A DNA stretch of 7,668 nucleotides from the NCBI GenBank assembly GCA_937891445.1, contig CALAFV010000386.1:1-7668 (forward strand). Direction: 5' to 3'. The notes beneath the pieces were generated by a model. The model was not told where the DNA came from. It did no database searches and saw only the letters and a program-made list of their open reading frames with translations. The position numbers and the translations under genes were made by a program. Shown in pieces: positions 5,880 through 7,668 of the stretch. How positions within the stretch are numbered: position 1 is the first letter of the stretch; each line of letters begins with the position of its first letter. This DNA is from an uncultured Phycisphaerales bacterium. GTDB lineage: Bacteria; Planctomycetota; Phycisphaerae; Phycisphaerales; UBA1924.

Positions 5880-6800
5880 ATGCGACGCTACGCCGCCATC
5901 TCACCCTGCCGCAACGAGGCCCAGTACATGCGCCGCACGCTCGAAAGCGTGGCCGCGCAGACGGTGCCGCCGTCACTGTGGGTCGTGGTGGACGACGGCT
6001 CGACGGACGAGACACCCCAGATCCTGGAGGAGTACGCGGCGAAGTTGCCGTACCTGCGGGTCGTGCGCCGACCGGACCGGGGCAAGCGGGCCGTGGGCCC
6101 GGGCGTCATCGAGGCGTTCTACGAGGGGCTGGCGACCGTCGATCTCGGGCAGTTCGACTATCTGTGCAAACTCGACCTGGACCTGGAACTGCCCCCGCGG
6201 TACTTCGAGCGGCTGATGGAGATGATGGAGGCGAGCCCGCGCCTGGGAACGGTCTCCGGCAAGCCGTACTTTCCCGATCCCAGAACCGGCCGCTTGAAGC
6301 CGGAGACCTGCGGCGACGAGATGTCGGTGGGGATGACGAAGTTCTACCGCGTCGCGTGCTTTCAGCAGATCGGCGGGTTCGTGCGCGAGGTGATGTGGGA
6401 CGGGATCGACTGCCACCGCTGCCGCATGCTCGGGTGGCAGGCCAAAAGCGTGGACGAGCCGGACATCAGGTTCGTGCATCTGCGGCCGATGGGGTCCAGC
6501 CAGCAGTCGATCTGGACGGGGCGCAAGCGGCACGGTTACGGGCAGTATTTCATGGGCACGAGCCTGGCGTACATCACGGCTAGCGCGATTTTCCGACTGC
6601 CCAAGCCGCCGGTGCTCATCGGGGGGCTGGGGATCTGGTGGGGGTATGTCGCGGCCGCGCTGGCGCGTAAGCCGCGGTACAACGACCCGGAGTTCCGGGC
6701 GTTCCTCCGCCGATACCAGTGGGAGAGCCTGCTCCGCGGCAAGGCCGAGGCGACGCGGCGCGCCGATGACCGCGGGGCCGCGGTGTGGAGGCCGGCGTGA
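5880..6800 (+). CDS. Family 2 glycosyltransferase
   Basis: A 306-residue GT-A glycosyltransferase. The N-terminus has ISPCRNEA (7-14) and the nucleotide-binding VVVDDGSTDE (35-44). The metal-binding acidic site is in CKLDLDLELP (96-105, D99 and D101). A probable acceptor/base region is EVMWDGIDCHRC (170-181), following GGF. A hydrophobic stretch near 244-262 may attach the C-terminus to the membrane. It transfers a sugar from a nucleotide donor to a growing glycan or polyprenyl-linked acceptor at the cytoplasmic face; donor and linkage cannot be read. ATG 5880 is the only reasonable start, because the preceding in-frame codons run back ten codons to the GT39 TAA and the next ATG (5928) would remove the conserved N-terminal motif. 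No purine-rich Shine-Dalgarno precedes it; the leader is pyrimidine-rich. It ends in a GTGA overlap with the dehydrogenase gene. Confidence 0.88.
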   Translation: MRRYAAISPCRNEAQYMRRTLESVAAQTVPPSLWVVVDDGSTDETPQILEEYAAKLPYLRVVRRPDRGKRAVGPGVIEAFYEGLATVDLGQFDYLCKLDLDLELPPRYFERLMEMMEASPRLGTVSGKPYFPDPRTGRLKPETCGDEMSVGMTKFYRVACFQQIGGFVREVMWDGIDCHRCRMLGWQAKSVDEPDIRFVHLRPMGSSQQSIWTGRKRHGYGQYFMGTSLAYITASAIFRLPKPPVLIGGLGIWWGYVAAALARKPRYNDPEFRAFLRRYQWESLLRGKAEATRRADDRGAAVWRPA

Positions 6801-7668
6801 GCGCGGGCGATCGGCTCAGGGCGAAGATCGAGTCCGGCGCGGCGACCGTCGGCGTCGTCGGGCTGGGGTACGTCGGCCTGCCGCTGGCGCACGCGATGCA
6901 CGAGGGCGGGTACAGGGTGCTGGGGTTCGACGTGGACCCGGCCAAGCCCGAGGCGCTCGCCGCGGGCCGCCCGTACCTGAGCCATCTCGGCCCCGCGGTC
7001 TACGCAACGCTGGCGGCCAGCGATCGCTTCGAGGCGACGACGGACTTCACCAGGCTTGCCGAGGCGGACGCGGTGCTGATCTGCGTGCCGACGCCGCTGG
7101 GGCGGCATCAGGAGCCGGATCTGTCGTTTGTGCTCGGGGCGGCGCGAGACGTTGGACGCACGTTACGGGCGGGGCAACTGATCGTGCTGGTCTCGACGAC
7201 CTTCCCGGGCACGACGCGAGAGCATTTCCTTCCGGCGGTGCTGGCGGCGAGGCCGGCGGGCGCAGCGGCGATGGAGTTGGGGCGGGACTTCTTCGTCGCC
7301 TTCTCGCCCGAGCGCGAGGACCCGGGACGCACCACGCACACGACGCGAAGCACGCCCAAACTCGTGGGTGGGCTGGACGCGGCGTCGGGGGAACTGGCGG
7401 CGGCGCTGTTCAGGCGGGCCATCGAGCAGGTCGTGGTTGTTTCCTCGGTGGAGGTTGCGGAGGCGGCCAAGATCCTCGAGAACGTCTTCCGCTCGGTCAA
7501 CATCGCGCTGGTGAACGAACTCAAGACCGTGCTGGAGCCGATGGGGATCAACGTCTGGGAGGTGATCGAGGCCGCGGCGACCAAGCCCTTCGGCTTCATG
7601 CCCTTCTACCCCGGCCCCGGCCTCGGCGGGCACTGCATCCCGATCGACCCGTTCTACCTCACCTGGAA
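6797..7668 (+). CDS. wbpA: UDP-N-acetyl-D-hexosamine 6-dehydrogenase, WbpA type, N-terminal two thirds
   Basis: The first 290 residues of a nucleotide-sugar dehydrogenase that runs off the right edge; the family is usually about 420-440. The NAD motif GLGYVGLP is at 22-29, with the acidic pair in FDVD near 51-54. CVPTPL is the usual second strand. FSPERED (169-175) and the PGPGLGGHCIPIDPFYLTW block with catalytic C280 match WbpA-type UDP-GlcNAc 6-dehydrogenases as I know them, better than UDP-glucose dehydrogenase or WecC. K225 and N229 in AKILEN fit the active-site helix. The enzyme oxidises the C6 alcohol twice with two NAD to give UDP-N-acetylhexosaminuronic acid in the cytoplasm. The GTG start overlaps the GT2 stop by 4 bp, with GGAGG at 6787-6791, 5 nt upstream. 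UDP-GalNAc or UDP-ManNAc as substrate is possible. Confidence 0.88.
   Translation, partial: MSAGDRLRAKIESGAATVGVVGLGYVGLPLAHAMHEGGYRVLGFDVDPAKPEALAAGRPYLSHLGPAVYATLAASDRFEATTDFTRLAEADAVLICVPTPLGRHQEPDLSFVLGAARDVGRTLRAGQLIVLVSTTFPGTTREHFLPAVLAARPAGAAAMELGRDFFVAFSPEREDPGRTTHTTRSTPKLVGGLDAASGELAAALFRRAIEQVVVVSSVEVAEAAKILENVFRSVNIALVNELKTVLEPMGINVWEVIEAAATKPFGFMPFYPGPGLGGHCIPIDPFYLTW

Noticed and set aside
4539..6800. GT39 and GT2 genes in the same frame, separated by one stop and ten codons, as a broken or readthrough fusion
   Set aside because: Both proteins are complete at both ends, the spacer has no coding character, and the two folds are separate families usually encoded apart.

Overview
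The window is high-GC bacterial DNA (roughly 70% GC by eye, with strongly G/C-biased third codon positions). Nine protein genes all lie on the + strand, with almost no space between them. The first and last genes run off the window. I see no tRNA, rRNA, CRISPR array, insertion sequence or phage gene. The organism cannot be fixed from this sequence. Base composition and gene style would suit Planctomycetota (for example Phycisphaerae) or another high-GC Gram-negative lineage, but this is only an impression.

Left part (2-4432) is a nucleotide-activated heptose cassette in tight operon order. It holds the end of an HddA-type heptose-7-phosphate 1-kinase, a GmhA-type sedoheptulose-7-phosphate isomerase, an extended-SDR epimerase of unknown substrate, a sugar-1-phosphate nucleotidyltransferase in the HddC position, a GmhB-type HAD phosphatase and a GalE-type epimerase. 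Junctions are mostly 4-bp ATGA overlaps, which indicates translational coupling. Together the kinase, isomerase, phosphatase and nucleotidyltransferase are the steps for GDP-D-glycero-alpha-D-manno-heptose (sedoheptulose-7-P to heptose-7-P, heptose-1,7-bisP, heptose-1-P, GDP-heptose). The embedded SDR could modify the product, and GalE supplies a UDP-sugar epimer.

A 106-bp gap (4433-4538) separates this from the right part (4539-7668). That part holds a multi-pass GT39/ArnT-like membrane glycosyltransferase, a family-2 glycosyltransferase and the first two thirds of a WbpA-type UDP-N-acetylhexosamine 6-dehydrogenase. The whole reads as a segment of a surface-polysaccharide or glycoprotein-glycan locus that makes heptose and UDP-hexosaminuronic acid precursors and assembles them at the membrane.

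The most interesting points are enzyme variants. The GmhB-like phosphatase has lost three of the four classical zinc ligands. The orphan epimerase carries what looks like a decayed zinc-knuckle insertion. The isomerase has conservative swaps at two metal-ligand positions. There are also small RNA-level features: a hairpin over the GT39 ribosome binding site, a hairpin over the GT39 stop codon before an SD-less gene, and a C9 tract at the uncertain start of the nucleotidyltransferase. I do not see a wholly new system.
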